Assembly (NCBI RefSeq): GCF_009727055.1
Contig: NC_052355.1
Span: forward strand, 5,274,542-5,338,541
Source: Benincasa hispida
Lineage: Eukaryota > Streptophyta > Magnoliopsida > Cucurbitales > Cucurbitaceae
Reading direction: 5' to 3'
Length of the DNA: 64,000 nt
The notes beneath the pieces are model-generated. The model saw nothing but the letters and a program-made list of their open reading frames with translations, searched no databases and was not told the origin of the DNA. The position numbers and the translations under genes are program-made. This document shows, in pieces, positions 34,373 to 45,395 of this stretch; positions within the stretch are counted from its first letter, which is position 1; each line of letters opens with the position of its first letter.

Positions 34373-35759
34373 CATCCATTCCGATTGACGACCGAAGCCT
34401 TCGATCGGAGCTAGATCTCGGGAGAGTTAACTCCACTGCCCCTCCATGGCACCACCGGTAGCCTTGACGCATATCCACTGGAAGCAAGTCATTACTTCCA
34501 GCTGATCATTTCATTTTCTCTACTTTTCTTATATTGTATTGTATACCTTTTTTCATTAAGGAATTAATACATTATGTGTTCAATGCATTTCTGTGTTTCC
34601 TTCGATTCCATTTCCATCTTTCTTTACTTGGCATCCATAACTTTCATTGCATCACTTAGTGAGATTGCTAGAGTATCGCATACTTAGTCATGTGGATTAT
34701 GGATATGAAGCATGTAGCAAACCACCGAGAGATGTGCATTATGTGAGTGTGTGAGTAAACATTATTTGCTTAATGTGAAGCTGTCACAACACCTATCTAT
34801 AGGCAGATGCAATGCTTGTCTATGGGTAGAGTCAGCAACAACTAACTCCCCGGGAGGGTAAGTGGTTGGTCGCATTAAGCAATGTAAGCAAGTATTCACT
34901 AGAGATAGGAATAATCTTATGTCAGCAAAGTTCATGTGGTTACCTTATCTTATGAGTGCATCGTTCATCATTTAGGCATACTTGAGAGTAGTCTAAAATC
35001 CAAATCTAAGACTCAAGAGAGCAGATTGGAAAGCATAAGCAAGAATGAGGAACTTAGAGATATGCTTCATTTGCTATCACACGACATATGCACCCTACGG
35101 AGAGGATATTGCATGCGTCCAGGAAGTAGGATACGGTGGTATGCAGCCATCACGCTCATGTGGCGAGAGCACGTGAGTGGGTTATGGAGGTTTAGGTAGG
35201 CATAGGCTTCCCGACACTATCGCATATACATTGCATACGTCCTAGAATTAGGCTAAAGTGTGTGTAGCATTACAGCATGACTTGCGTTGACTAAGGTTTC
35301 CCTTGCGGTCACTCTTAAGGGTTGCAATGAAGAAATTTCCACATTTTATCAATTTTTCCATCCATTTACTTCCTGTCAATAATTGTCGTGTCTTTACCTC
35401 TCATTCATATTCTTATTGCATTGTCTGTTAGTTAGGAGCAAGAGTAGTGTTAGCTTAGCAATCCCTCCATCATTCTTTTATTCAACCGCTGCATGCACAT
35501 TACCGCATACATCTCTCTACAAGTCCCTGAGTTCAACCTCGGATCACCCGAGAAACTTGCGTTCGCGTTATACTTGGCGTGAGAGCAAGAAAACTTATGA
35601 TAGAATGTATGGTCATCGCATACATTTGTTAATGCATAATCATTCCAATGCATGACCACTGACGCATGATAATCAACGCATACTTCAAGAACATGCATCA
35701 CATATTGTGTCCAAGGAATTTTAGCTGTCAAGTAATTGACATCTAATTTCCTGTCATCA

Positions 35760-36147
35760 ATAGGCGTTAGCAGAAACTTTTCATTTTTTATTTTGAGTTT
35801 CTGTCGTTTTCAACATCTCTATATTTAAAATGGCTTTTGTTTCAGATGGTTTTAACACAGACAATTATTTTCAAGTCTAACATAATAAAAGATACTTTAT
35901 ACATATTTTTCAGTAGACATGATATGGAGATCAAGTTTCTTTTCATCTTTGGTACATAATATACATTTCTTAACAAGATAAAAGATTCTCCAAAAAAATA
36001 ACTTGACATCTCCTACTGCTTCAGCTGAAATGACTTCTCCTGTTCTCACCTTGAAAGTCATTTCGTACTCTGAGAGTTGATTCCAAGAACTAATTTCCTG
36101 TAGAAAAGTGAAAACATGGTTAGCGGCTCCTGAATCTAATGTCCAGG
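35760..36147 (-). pseudogene. M2 GAG-pre-integrase and protease remnant
   Basis: After the ATAGG duplication the M2 coding strand resumes, matching 48150-48575 of E. It covers the region encoding the link between protease and integrase, including a degraded MKRNLIS-type segment near 35930-35960. It stops at 36147, just short of the protease active-site codons, where L2 begins. Frame disruptions are present. Confidence 0.65.
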
Positions 36148-36149
36148 TG

Positions 36150-36173
36150 ATAACTTGTAGAAATACAAGTTAT
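36150..36173 (+). other. LTR-terminal stem-loop, L family (copy L2)
   Basis: ATAACTTGTA, GAAA, TACAAGTTAT: a perfect 10-bp stem, identical to the one in the L1 5' LTR. Confidence 0.9.
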
Positions 36174-36688
36174 TTATGCCACCTTATCTAGATATTGTGG
36201 CCAAAAGTTAGTGATTATGCGCCGATTGTATGAAAATTAGCTTAGAATTACAATAATTATAAATGATCGCAATTACACCCACTAACACCATAAAGATGAA
36301 AGACAAGGAGAATTTTACTCTGTTTTGCAGGAAACCAAGTCACCGTTTGCGCTCAAGGCTTAAGAGAAACTGATCAACGCATCTCTGTCACATTGCGCTC
36401 GTCAATGAACAATGAAGAGACGATTACCGCAATGATGGCGTAGTGCGACAGTCAATCCAGAGCTGTATTTCAATCGTATGCGGTAATAAAAACAACACCG
36501 CATACGAACCTACGATCGAAAGATGCAGCTGAGCAACACAAAAGCAGAGGATTGAGACACGTGTACAACTAACGGTTGTGCAGAATTGACGGTCTGATTG
36601 CATAATAGAAGGAATAATTATTCCTCCATCTTCAGAATTACCATAATAGAAAGTGGGGACCACAAGGCCGGAGTCAAAGTTCCTCACC

Positions 36689-36696
36689 TATAAATA
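36689..36696 (+). promoter_or_regulatory. TATA box in L2
   Basis: TATAAATA in the CACCTATAAATAC context shared with both L1 LTRs. Confidence 0.5.
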
Positions 36697-36879
36697 CCCC
36701 ATATATTTCAGAGAAAACTTATGTTACTTGATACGGGTCTAATTGCTGCTAAAGTGTTGAGAGAAAAGGCTGAGCTGAGTGCTTAATTGAAGAAATTCGG
36801 GAAGAGAAAGAGACAAGGTCGAGAGGTGAGTCTCAGTTCTATTTTGCCAAATACCCTATTTAAAGCTCTGTGCATAGAT

Positions 36880-38170
36880 CCCAATAGGGTATCGTCCTCA
36901 AGGACCAGAGTGAGAAAATATTTCTAACTTAGCTATCACAATTCTTCGTCAATTTTATCCAGACAACCAAAAGATGAATTTTATCTATAACTATGGATAA
37001 CAAAAATTTAGTCACACACAAGAACAATTCAGAGCAAAACAATTCAAGGGTGTTGTTTCATTTAGGGAATACAATGAATATGACATGCAATTGATCGAAA
37101 TTGATAGATTGAGGCTAGAAGTTCTAAAATCAGAAAATCCTCTCTCGAGCTCAAACCATCCTAATAACTACCCATCGACCTGAATCTCTTCTATCGCTTG
37201 AATAGTTACAGCATTAAGACCCTTTAATCGCACCCCTTATTATTCTAAATTCACTTTCATGCAATTTATAATAACAATCTAAATTATTGAGTCTAGCGAA
37301 TTAACTTGAGACATCTAATTAACTTAAGTCCATTCAATTAGTGGCCACAAACAATTTAGAAATCTAAGAAAAATCAATCAATTGTAAATTCAAATACTCA
37401 GAGTTACATCCCTTAAATCCACAAACACCATAGAATAAAAGAGTTTAGCCATGCATGATTTCGATAATAGTATTCAACAAATAAACAATCATTATTGTGA
37501 AAAATAAATTAACAAAGATGAACGATCTCCCCTCTATAGGTTTGAATCCCAATTACAATCTTCTGGACTCTCACCATGAATATTGAATTGTTCTTCAACA
37601 AAAGTGCACGATCACGATCAAACTTCCTGTCACATCAATCCACAATTACTCTCAGATCAACTATCAATCAAAATCTCGAGTCTTCAACAAAAAACGTTCA
37701 GAATTTCTCTGTTTCGGCTCTTGTACGAACTAGAATTTAGGTAAAATCTATCTCAGTCGACTCTCTATTTTCCTCCTGTCCAGACATGGCGGTGCAACGC
37801 TGTTATTTATAATATGCTCACAGCGTTGCAATGCTGCAAACTAGTGTTGCAACACTGACGTCATGCCAGTCGCGCGTCAAATTCGTAGCGTTGCAACGCT
37901 GTCCTGATTCAAATTGCTCTTGGGTCTGCAGCGTCAAGGAGCACCGTTGCAACGCTCTTCCAACGCTGGCTTCCCCGAATTGCCTTCCAAATTTGCCTCT
38001 TTTCTTGATCTTGGGTCCTTGGTTTCTTCCTAATTCTATGGCCAACTCGTAATTGCTCAAAATTGGAGTTTTTCCCTGGGATTTTTATCCTTTTCACACA
38101 AATTGCTCCTAATGCTTAGTTTCCTAAAATTACTCAATAAAACACATTAAACTAAACAAAACTAGCAATA
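36880..38170 (-). mobile_element. Right LTR of G, edge truncated
   Basis: Begins mid-LTR at GATCCCAATAGGGTATCG and aligns with 24710-25640 and 27205-27560. It lacks the TGTGCAAGCGCAC edge. It carries palindromic words AGTGTTGCAACACT (37843-37856) and AGCGTTGCAACGCT (37887-37900), and near copies at 37822 and 37943. The outer end near 38170 is approximate. Confidence 0.7.
37887..37900. repeat. Perfect 14-bp palindrome in the G right LTR
   Basis: AGCGTTGCAACGCT, identical to 27218-27231. AGTGTTGCAACACT at 37843-37856 is a second perfect palindrome 31 bp away. Confidence 0.9.
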
Positions 38171-38424
38171 TTAGTTCTAAATTTGAAGGTAATAAAAACA
38201 CTTTTTAGATGCTTTTCATTTCTCCTAAAGGAATCATGGATTCGTTATAGACATTGTTCTGACAATCTCTCAGAATCGATATTCTCGAAGATGTTTATGA
38301 CTATAGCATAAAGTATAGAACCTCTATTGATAAGCATGTTATGGATATATTAAAAGTAATAAACACGAATGTCATAGATGAAGAAACATAGAAAGCACAA
38401 TAAAGTAAATATGTCTTACTTGTC
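38171..38424 (+). other. P segment of unclear content before the protease
   Basis: AT-rich. It should include the end of P's gag, but I see no zinc knuckle or UBN2-type sequence. Confidence 0.3.
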
Positions 38425-39450
38425 ATTGAGACATGTTTAATGGAAAATGATAAATGAACCTGAATATTAGATTCAGGTGTCACTAATCATATCTGTATTT
38501 TCGCTCCGGAAACTAGTTCCTGGAGACTGCTTATAGAAGGCGAAACAACTTTTAAAGTAGGGAATGGGGAGGTTGTTTCAGCTAAACAGTGAGATTTATA
38601 AAGTTATTTGTTGGAAATTTTACTTGAAAATATTTATTATATTTTTTCTATGAAACGAAATTTAATATCTATCAAATGTTTGCTATAATAAAATTATAAA
38701 GTCTCATTTGAAAATAATGAAGTGTCTATTATTTCAAAAGGTATCAAAATATGTTTTGCAAAACTGGAAAATAATTTATACGTGTTAAAACCAACTGAGG
38801 TAAAAGCCTTTTTGAATATAGAGATATTTAAAACAGCTGAAACTCAAAACAAGAAATGTAGAAATTTCTCCAACCACCTATCTTTTGCACTTAAGACTGG
38901 GCCACATTGATCTTAATATGATTGGGAGATTGGTTATGAGTGAACTTCTAAATCAGTTAGAAGATAACTCTCTACCATCATGTGAATCTTGTCTTGAAGA
39001 TAAAATGACCAAAAGATCATTTACAGGAAAAGTTTAGGGCCAAAGAACCTTTAAAGCTGGTACATTTAGATCTTTGCAGTCTGGTGAATGTTAAAGCACG
39101 AGGAGAGTATGAATATTTCATTAGCTTTATTGATGATTATTCTCGATATGGCTATATTTACCTAATGAATCATAAGTCTGCAACACTTGAAAAGTTCAAG
39201 GAATATAAGGTAGAGGTTGAGAACCAATTAGGTCGAGGTGGGGATTATATGGACTTAAAATTCCAGGACTATTTGATAGAACATGGAATTCAGTCTCAAC
39301 TCACAGCACCAGGTACACCTCAACAAAATGGTATAACAGAAAGGAGAAATAGAACCCTGTTGGACATGGTTTGTTCGATGATGAGTTATGCTCATTTGCC
39401 AAGTTCTTTTTGGGGACATGTAGTAGAGACTATGATGGGATATACTACCA
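38425..39450 (+). pseudogene. P pol: protease, GAG-pre-integrase and integrase core
   Basis: Copia protease remnant with WILDSG-type active site at about 38464-38490 (ILDSGVTNHIC, usual Ala changed to Val). GAG-pre-integrase follows (38722-38910: KICFAKLENNLYVLKPTE). The integrase frame at 39084-39455 has SFIDDYSRYGYIYL and APGTPQQNGITERRNRTLLD. Between them the stretch that normally contains RSDRGGEY is reduced to LGRGGDY, an in-frame deletion that removes the second catalytic Asp. Stops occur upstream. It is cut at 39450 by an inserted LTR. Confidence 0.85.
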
Positions 39451-41426
39451 TGTAACAGAAGCTAACAGAATTAATAAGCACTTTAATTACATTTAATTTA
39501 AGTTTTGAAGCATGTTATTTCAGAAAATCAAAAGTGGGTTTCAAGATGAACATACCTTTCGATGAATTCCTCGAATTCCAAGCTGCTCTTCATTCCAATT
39601 CAGCTCCAAATCGACAGTGAACCACCAAGAGATCTTCTCTACTATTCTCAGCCTTGAATTGAGTGGTGGAACTCAGTTTTGAATGAATTTGTAAAGGTGT
39701 TTTGTGGGTTTGAAGAGAGAAGAAATTTGCAGAAACTTGTTACCAGCCAAAAATCTCAGCCATCTCTCCCCATTCTTCAATTTTCAGAAAGTTTTTAATC
39801 ACTTGCAACATGCAAGCATTTCAGCTTTCCCAAGATGCCAGTAGCTCATTCAATCAATTAGTGGAATTGTGTGTTTTCACATGAGGAACACCTCATGCAT
39901 GGATAACATGTGGGAAAAACCCACTTTCTCCATTTTTTCAAATTTCCAATTTCCAATTTCAATTAATTCCAAATTAATTGAAACCTGATTTAATCAATTA
40001 ATAATTTAATCAAATCAAAATATAATCTCTTAAATTTAATTAAAATTGGAATTAATTTGAATTTATAGTTAATTAAACATATTTAATTAATTAATTAATT
40101 TAATATCAAACATTGAATTAATCACACATCTAATTTTTAACATGAATCTTATTCATGTAATTAATATTTAAATCAATATTTAAATATTATAAACTTTCTA
40201 ATTTCGTTTAATTTCATAAGTTAAATGTTAATTATATCGAATATAATTATACAAACTCTAATTTGAATTTGAACTTATTCAAACTCAAACCCTAATTTCA
40301 ATTTGAACATATTCAAACTGAAATTCAAATTGATATTATTCCAAATTCACTCAATTTAATAATTCATGGTGTTTATGTTTTACGAGCTAGTAGAGAGACC
40401 TTATGGACCTACATATCATGAGCTCCAATGATTTAAGATTAATTGGCTAAAACTGTTTAGACAAATTAATCAATATTCGTTAACTATCAAGTCACACCAT
40501 TATAGCTCGATAGTTGCATTCTTCTCAATATAGATATATTTTTGTCCACATGATTTAATAATAACTAGTCAGTCGATCCTTCATAGGTCATTTATAATAA
40601 CGGCTGGGTCAAAATGCTATTTTACCCCCGATATTACATTCTGTTACTTAAGCTCCTACTGATCCTATAATCCAATCACTAAACCGGATGTCTTTCGGGC
40701 CAATGAGAGGGTGTGACCCCTAGTTTAAGACCTGGAGTCAGTACTTAAGAGAACAACCTTCCTCCTATCCCTAAATTGGGTAGGCATGAACTCTGTCTTG
40801 CACCCTATGTCCCTAGCTATCTATTCGATCTTACCCTTGAAATAGGAGGCTTATTAAGCAAACGCTGTTGAGCCAGCCCTCACCTATGCAAATCTAAGGA
40901 TAATCCTAAATAAACAGGAGTTCATAGTAGCTCAAGATTAAAATTAAGTTATCTAGGTCATCTAAGCGAAATAGTCAGCCTTAAACAGTAAAAAACATTA
41001 TAAAGTATGAGTGACTTATTTCTTGGTCCGATCTTATGCAAATTCCTTACATAGAATGCCCCCACTCCTCATGTCAATACATGAACAAATCAGGATCACT
41101 TCGTTTGTAGCACCTTTACAATAACTTGTAACCGTTAGAGAGTAGGCCGCATCCAATAGTGTTACCAGAATAAGGCACCCAACCTTATTCATATACTATA
41201 GATAATTTTGGCTATATACTCGAACCTGATCCATCTTTATGTCTTTACATAAAGTTCAAGTATTCATGTAATAGCTATGGATCTTAGATTATTGGATTTA
41301 GACTTTGCGAATGCAATTTAAAGATTCAATAACAGCTTTATTGAAGAAATGTTGAAGGACATCTTTATTGATAATAGAATGTGTTTAACTTTACAAACCG
41401 TAGGTTTTAGGACACACAACCCAACA
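39451..41426 (-). mobile_element. Copia LTR inserted in P integrase
   Basis: Plus-strand edges TGTAACAGAAGC and CACAACCCAACA, in minus orientation, of the same broad family as E and M2 LTRs. It has the conserved TATA-like block near 40540, and AT-rich runs at 39950-40150. No internal region is present, so it is probably a solo LTR. The flanks TACCA and AACTA do not form a convincing duplication. Confidence 0.75.
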
Positions 41427-43440
41427 AACTATTGTATATATTTTGATCATGGTTCCCCTGGAGACGACGTAAAGGTATTTTACGTCACTTCAGGATTTGG
41501 GGATGCCCAACACATGTGTTGGTCCAGAACCCAAAGAAATTGGAACGCCGTTAAAAAATATGCCTATTAGTAAGCTATCCTAAAGAGACAAAAGGTTTTT
41601 AATTCTATGATCCTCAGGAAGATAAAGTATTTGTACCAACAAGGGCAACATTCCTAGAAGAGGACCACATAAAAAATCATCAACCTCGCAGTAATCTAGT
41701 ATTAAACGGAATAACCATAGAAACTACAAGCAATTCAACAAAAGTTATTGATCAAACTGGTACTTAACATCCTTCTCAAGAGTTGAGTATGCCTCGATAT
41801 AGTGGGAGGGTTGTTCATCAACCTGCCCGTTACATGGGTTTAACGAAAACTCAGGTCATCATACCTGATAATGGCTTAGAGGATCTATTGACTTTTAAAT
41901 AAGCAATGGAAGATATGGATAGAGACCAATGGATAAAAACTATGGAACTCGAAATGGAATCTATGTACTTCAATTCAGTATGAGAACTTGTAGATCAACC
42001 AAAAGGGGTAAAGCCTATTGGTTGCAAATGGATCTACAAGAGAAAACGCGACCGAGCTGGTACAGTAGAGATCTACAAAGCTAGACTCATGGCAAAAGGG
42101 TTTACTCAAAGAGAAAGGGTGAATTGTGAAGAAACCTTTTCTCCAATTGCCATGATCATGTCTATTAGAATACTTTTGTCATTGCTGCATTTTATGATTA
42201 TGAAATCTGGAAAATAGATGTCAAGACATTGTTCTTGAATGGCTATCTTGACAAGAGTATATATATGTCTCAACCATAGGGGTTTATAGAACAAGGGTCA
42301 AGAGAAAAAGGTTTGCAGGCTTAAAAGATCCATTTATGGATTAAAACAAGCATTTAGATCCTAAAATATGAGGTTCGACACAACGATCAAATCTTATGGC
42401 TTTGAACAGAATGTTGATGAACCTTGTGTTTATAAAAAGATTGTCAACAAACTGTAGCTTTTTTGGTTTTATATGTTGATGATATTCTACACATTGGAAA
42501 TGAAGTAGAATTTCTAGCTGGCATCGGAATTTCAAATGAAAGATTTGGGAGATGCACAGTATGTTTTAGGTATCCAAATAGTTCGTAACCGTGAGAATAG
42601 GACAATAGCATTATCTTAGGCATCTTATATAGACAAGATGTTGTATAGATATAGAATATGAGATTCCAAAAGAGGTATGTTACCTTTCAAACATGGAATT
42701 CATTTGTCTAAGGAACAATGTTCTAAGACACCTCAATAGGTTGAGATTATGAAACAAATTCCTTATGCATCAACAGTTGGAAGTTTAATATATGTGATGT
42801 TGTGTCCACGCCTTGACATATGTTATGCAGTTGGAATCATCAACAAATATCAATCTAATCTTAGATATGATCATTGGACAGTCGTTAAGAACATCCTCAA
42901 ATATCTTCGGAGAACGAGGAACTATATGTTGTGTATGATGTTAAGGATCTGATCCTTACTGGATACACTGATTTTTATTTTCAACCTAATATGGATTTGA
43001 GGAAATCAACTTTGGGATAGTATTCACTCTGAATGGAGGAACTATAGTATGGAGGAGTATCAAGTAAAGTTGTATTGCTGACTCCACCATGGAAGCGGAG
43101 TATGTAGCTGCATGCGAGGTAGCCAAGGAGACAGTATGGCATAGAAAGTTCTTGACCGATTTGGAAGTGGTTCCAAATATGCACATGTCGATCACCATTT
43201 ATTCAGATAGCAACCAAGCGGTTGAAAATTCTAGAGATTTATAAGCCATAAGCGTAGAAAGCACATCGAGCGCAAGTACCCTCTCATCAGGGAGGTAGTA
43301 CATCGAGGAGATGTGATCATCGAGCATATAGCCTTAGAAGACAACTTAACTGATCCGTTTACAAAGGCCCTCCCGGCTAAAGTATTAGAGGGTAACCTAG
43401 TGGGACTAGGACTACGAGATAGATAAATCTAGGGTAAGTG
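41427..43440 (+). pseudogene. P pol: integrase C-terminus, RT and RNase H, broken
   Basis: Continues P's polyprotein. 41430-41640 gives the integrase C-terminal GFGDAQHM and FYDPQEDK region. 41790-42000 is the linker and RT start (RYSGRVVHQPARYMGL, DRDQWIKTME, with an in-frame stop). 42000-42560 covers RT, with GCKWIYKRKRD, YVDD codons at about 42472-42483, and FQMKDLGDAQYVLGIQIVRN. 42749-43400 is RNase H (ASTVGSLIYVMLCPRLDICYAVG). Many stops and frame changes occur. Confidence 0.85.
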
Positions 43441-43555
43441 GGAGAATTATTGGGTATCTAATGCACTAGTTTATTGTATTTATTCTCCCATACTCAACAA
43501 TTGTATATATTTGTATATATGTAAACCCATTGGAATTTTAGTCCAAGTGGGAGTT
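43433..43555 (+). promoter_or_regulatory. Duplicated polypurine tract at the 3' end of P
   Basis: AAGTGGGAGAAT (43436-43447) and AAGTGGGAGTTT (43545-43556) are about 110 bp apart. The second abuts the LTR. The segment after the first reads ATTATTGGGTATCTAATGC, similar to an LTR start. The same doubling occurs in M, M2 and E. Confidence 0.65.
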
Positions 43556-43564
43556 TGTTGGGAT

Positions 43565-43569
43565 GTATA
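43565..43569. repeat. Target-site duplication of E, left copy (GTATA)
   Basis: GTATA here and at 53173-53177, flanking E within P's 3' LTR. Confidence 0.9.
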
Positions 43570-45395
43570 TGAAGGAGTAATCTAACATACAGTGGAATAA
43601 ATCAGCATCAATAAGCACTCTAACTATTCTTAATTTGGGTTTTAAACATGCTATTCAAAAGAAGTTCAAAGAGGGTTTGAAGCAAAACTTACCTTTGAAG
43701 ACTTAATCCACAAATTCAGCAAAACCACTTCAAGATTGAGATTAAAACTTCAACAAGACCACCATCAAGATCTTCTCTACAAAGCTCAAGAAGGAATGTG
43801 TGGAGAAAACACTCAAATCAAACTGAATTTTGGATTATTTTTTATGGTTTGAGAGGGTTTTCAACCTTGCAATAGGTCAGTATCAAAATCTTCGAATTCC
43901 CCCCAAGCTTTCTGCATAGAGGGCAACTCCTACTTGGAGAATTGATGAAGAAGATGGTGGAATTAGGTGATTAACCACCATAGGTTTGGTTAGTGGATTT
44001 TTCAATAATTTTTTTTAATAAAACGATTTTATTTAAAAATTACTTTTTATAAAATAATTTCAAAAAAATTAATTTAATTAAAACTAATTTTGTTTTTAAT
44101 TAAACCTTTTAATTAAAAAGAAAAATTAATTTAATATCTTAATAGTAAATTAATAAAACATCAATTCCACCAATATGATTCAATTTCATATTCAAATCAT
44201 TATTTAAATATTAATTGATTCTCTAGTTTCGTTTAATTTCAACTAAATTAAACGGTTTTAATTGTATCAAATGCAACCAATCAAAAACTCTAATAATTGA
44301 ATTTGAACATTTCAAATTCATAACCCTAATTCCAAAACTCCAATACTACATTTTCTTTTCCAATTTATGAACCAGTAGAAGGACCAAATGGACCTACAGA
44401 TCATGAGTTCCAACGATCTGTTATTAATTCGTTAAACTCTTTAATCGAATTGATTACTCTTCGTTAACTATCAAGACATACCACTATAGCTTGATAGTTG
44501 GATTCTTCTCATTGTAGATATATTTCTGTCCATGTAAACCATAATAAGTAAGTCGATCCTTCACAAGTCGTTCGTAATTACAACTGGGTCAAAATTACTA
44601 ATTTATCCCTATAAATACATCTTGTTCCTTAAGTTCCCACTGAGCCTTTAATTAACAATTTGATTCATAATACCACTTATGAATCACATCCCTATCTATT
44701 ATGAGAAGGTGGGGCCTTGATTGTTCAAGACCCGGAATAAGCACTTAAGAGAATAATCCATCTGCTAACCCTAAAATGGGTAGGAGTGAATTCAATCTTG
44801 CAGGGCAATGTCCCTAGCTATCCATCCAGTCTTATCCCTAAAATGGAAGGTTTATTGAGCAGTGTTGTTGGACTACCCTCACCCATGCAGATCAAAGGAT
44901 AACCCCGAATAAATAGGAGTTCATAGCTAGCTCAGAATTAAGATCGAGTTATCCTAGGTTACTTTAATATGAAATAGTCAGTTTTACCAATAAACGGTCA
45001 TTATAAAGAAAAATTACTATTTCGTGGTCCAGTGCAAACGCGTTGCATAGGATGCCCCTACTCACATGTCTCTTACATGAATGAAATGTGGATCACATCA
45101 TTTGTATTACCTATACAAAATGGTCTGCATCCAATAGTGTTACCAGGATGAGATACCTAATTTCATCCATATACTTATAGACCATTTAGGCTATATACTA
45201 TTAATTTGATCCTGTTTATGTCATCACATAAAGTTAAAGTATTCATACTATAGCCATGGATATGTTTATTGGATTTTCATAATAGAATGCAAAAACAACA
45301 ACTTTATTGAAATAAGATACTCAATATTATTTTATTGACAAATAGAATGTTTAACAAAAAATTTATGAACTGCGAGTTCTAGGACATTCCCAACA
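43570..45395 (-). mobile_element. 3' LTR of E
   Basis: TGAAGGAGTAATC to CATTCCCAACA on the plus strand. It is followed by polypurine sequence (ATCTCCCATT, 45396 on) and matches 50979-53172 closely. Confidence 0.9.

Larger units (their letters stand above)
33552..35759 (+). mobile_element. T2: complete T-family solo LTR
   Basis: A 2208-bp solo LTR running from TGATGACA to TGTCATCA (8-bp perfect terminal inverted repeat), flanked by ATAGG. It opens with an 11-bp stem-loop (33553-33578) and has a TATA box at 34154-34162. It contains repeats of GTTGCGGTAAT and related words (33840-33970). It holds an embedded adapter with a 44-bp artificial duplication (34291-34416), so its real length is about 82 bp less. 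No coding sequence is seen. Solo LTRs arise by recombination between the two LTRs of one element. Confidence 0.9.
29287..36147 (-). mobile_element. Element M2: Ty1/copia, 5' part lost
   Basis: 3' LTR 29287-31191, polypurine tracts, RNase H, RT and integrase to 33551, T2 insertion, then GAG-pre-integrase and protease remnant to 36147. Gag, leader and 5' LTR are missing, because an L-family LTR fragment and then mid-sequence of the G LTR follow directly. It sits inside the retropepsin of G. Confidence 0.8.
36148..36862 (+). mobile_element. L2: L-family LTR fragment, 3' truncated
   Basis: It starts TGATAACTTG with the intact L stem-loop (36150-36173) and follows the reverse complement of the L1 LTR, including CCTATAAATA (36689-36696) and the 'AGGTCGAGAGGTGAG' segment. 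It breaks off near 36862, where the sequence passes into the right G LTR. Only about 715 of 1900 bp remain. Confidence 0.8.
24674..38170 (-). mobile_element. Element G: Ty3/gypsy-type LTR element, broken
   Basis: Two related LTR sequences (24674-about 27560 and 36880-about 38170) flank an interior with a gypsy retropepsin on the minus strand (28883-29286). The start TGTGCAAGCGCACGC and the 'TAATAAATCCCAAATAGGGTA' type edge are typical of large plant gypsy elements. Both LTRs carry GCGTTGCAACGC palindromes. The interior was split by M2 at 29286. Everything between M2's protease and the right LTR edge was deleted, so gag, RT and integrase are gone. The right boundary is approximate, and no target duplication was confirmed. 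Confidence 0.6.

Noticed and set aside
38171..38424. Possible gag end of P
   Set aside because: No zinc knuckle or capsid motif visible, so left as unclear sequence.
39446..41431. Target duplication for the LTR at 39451-41426
   Set aside because: Flanking pentamers TACCA and AACTA match at only three of five positions, so I do not claim it.
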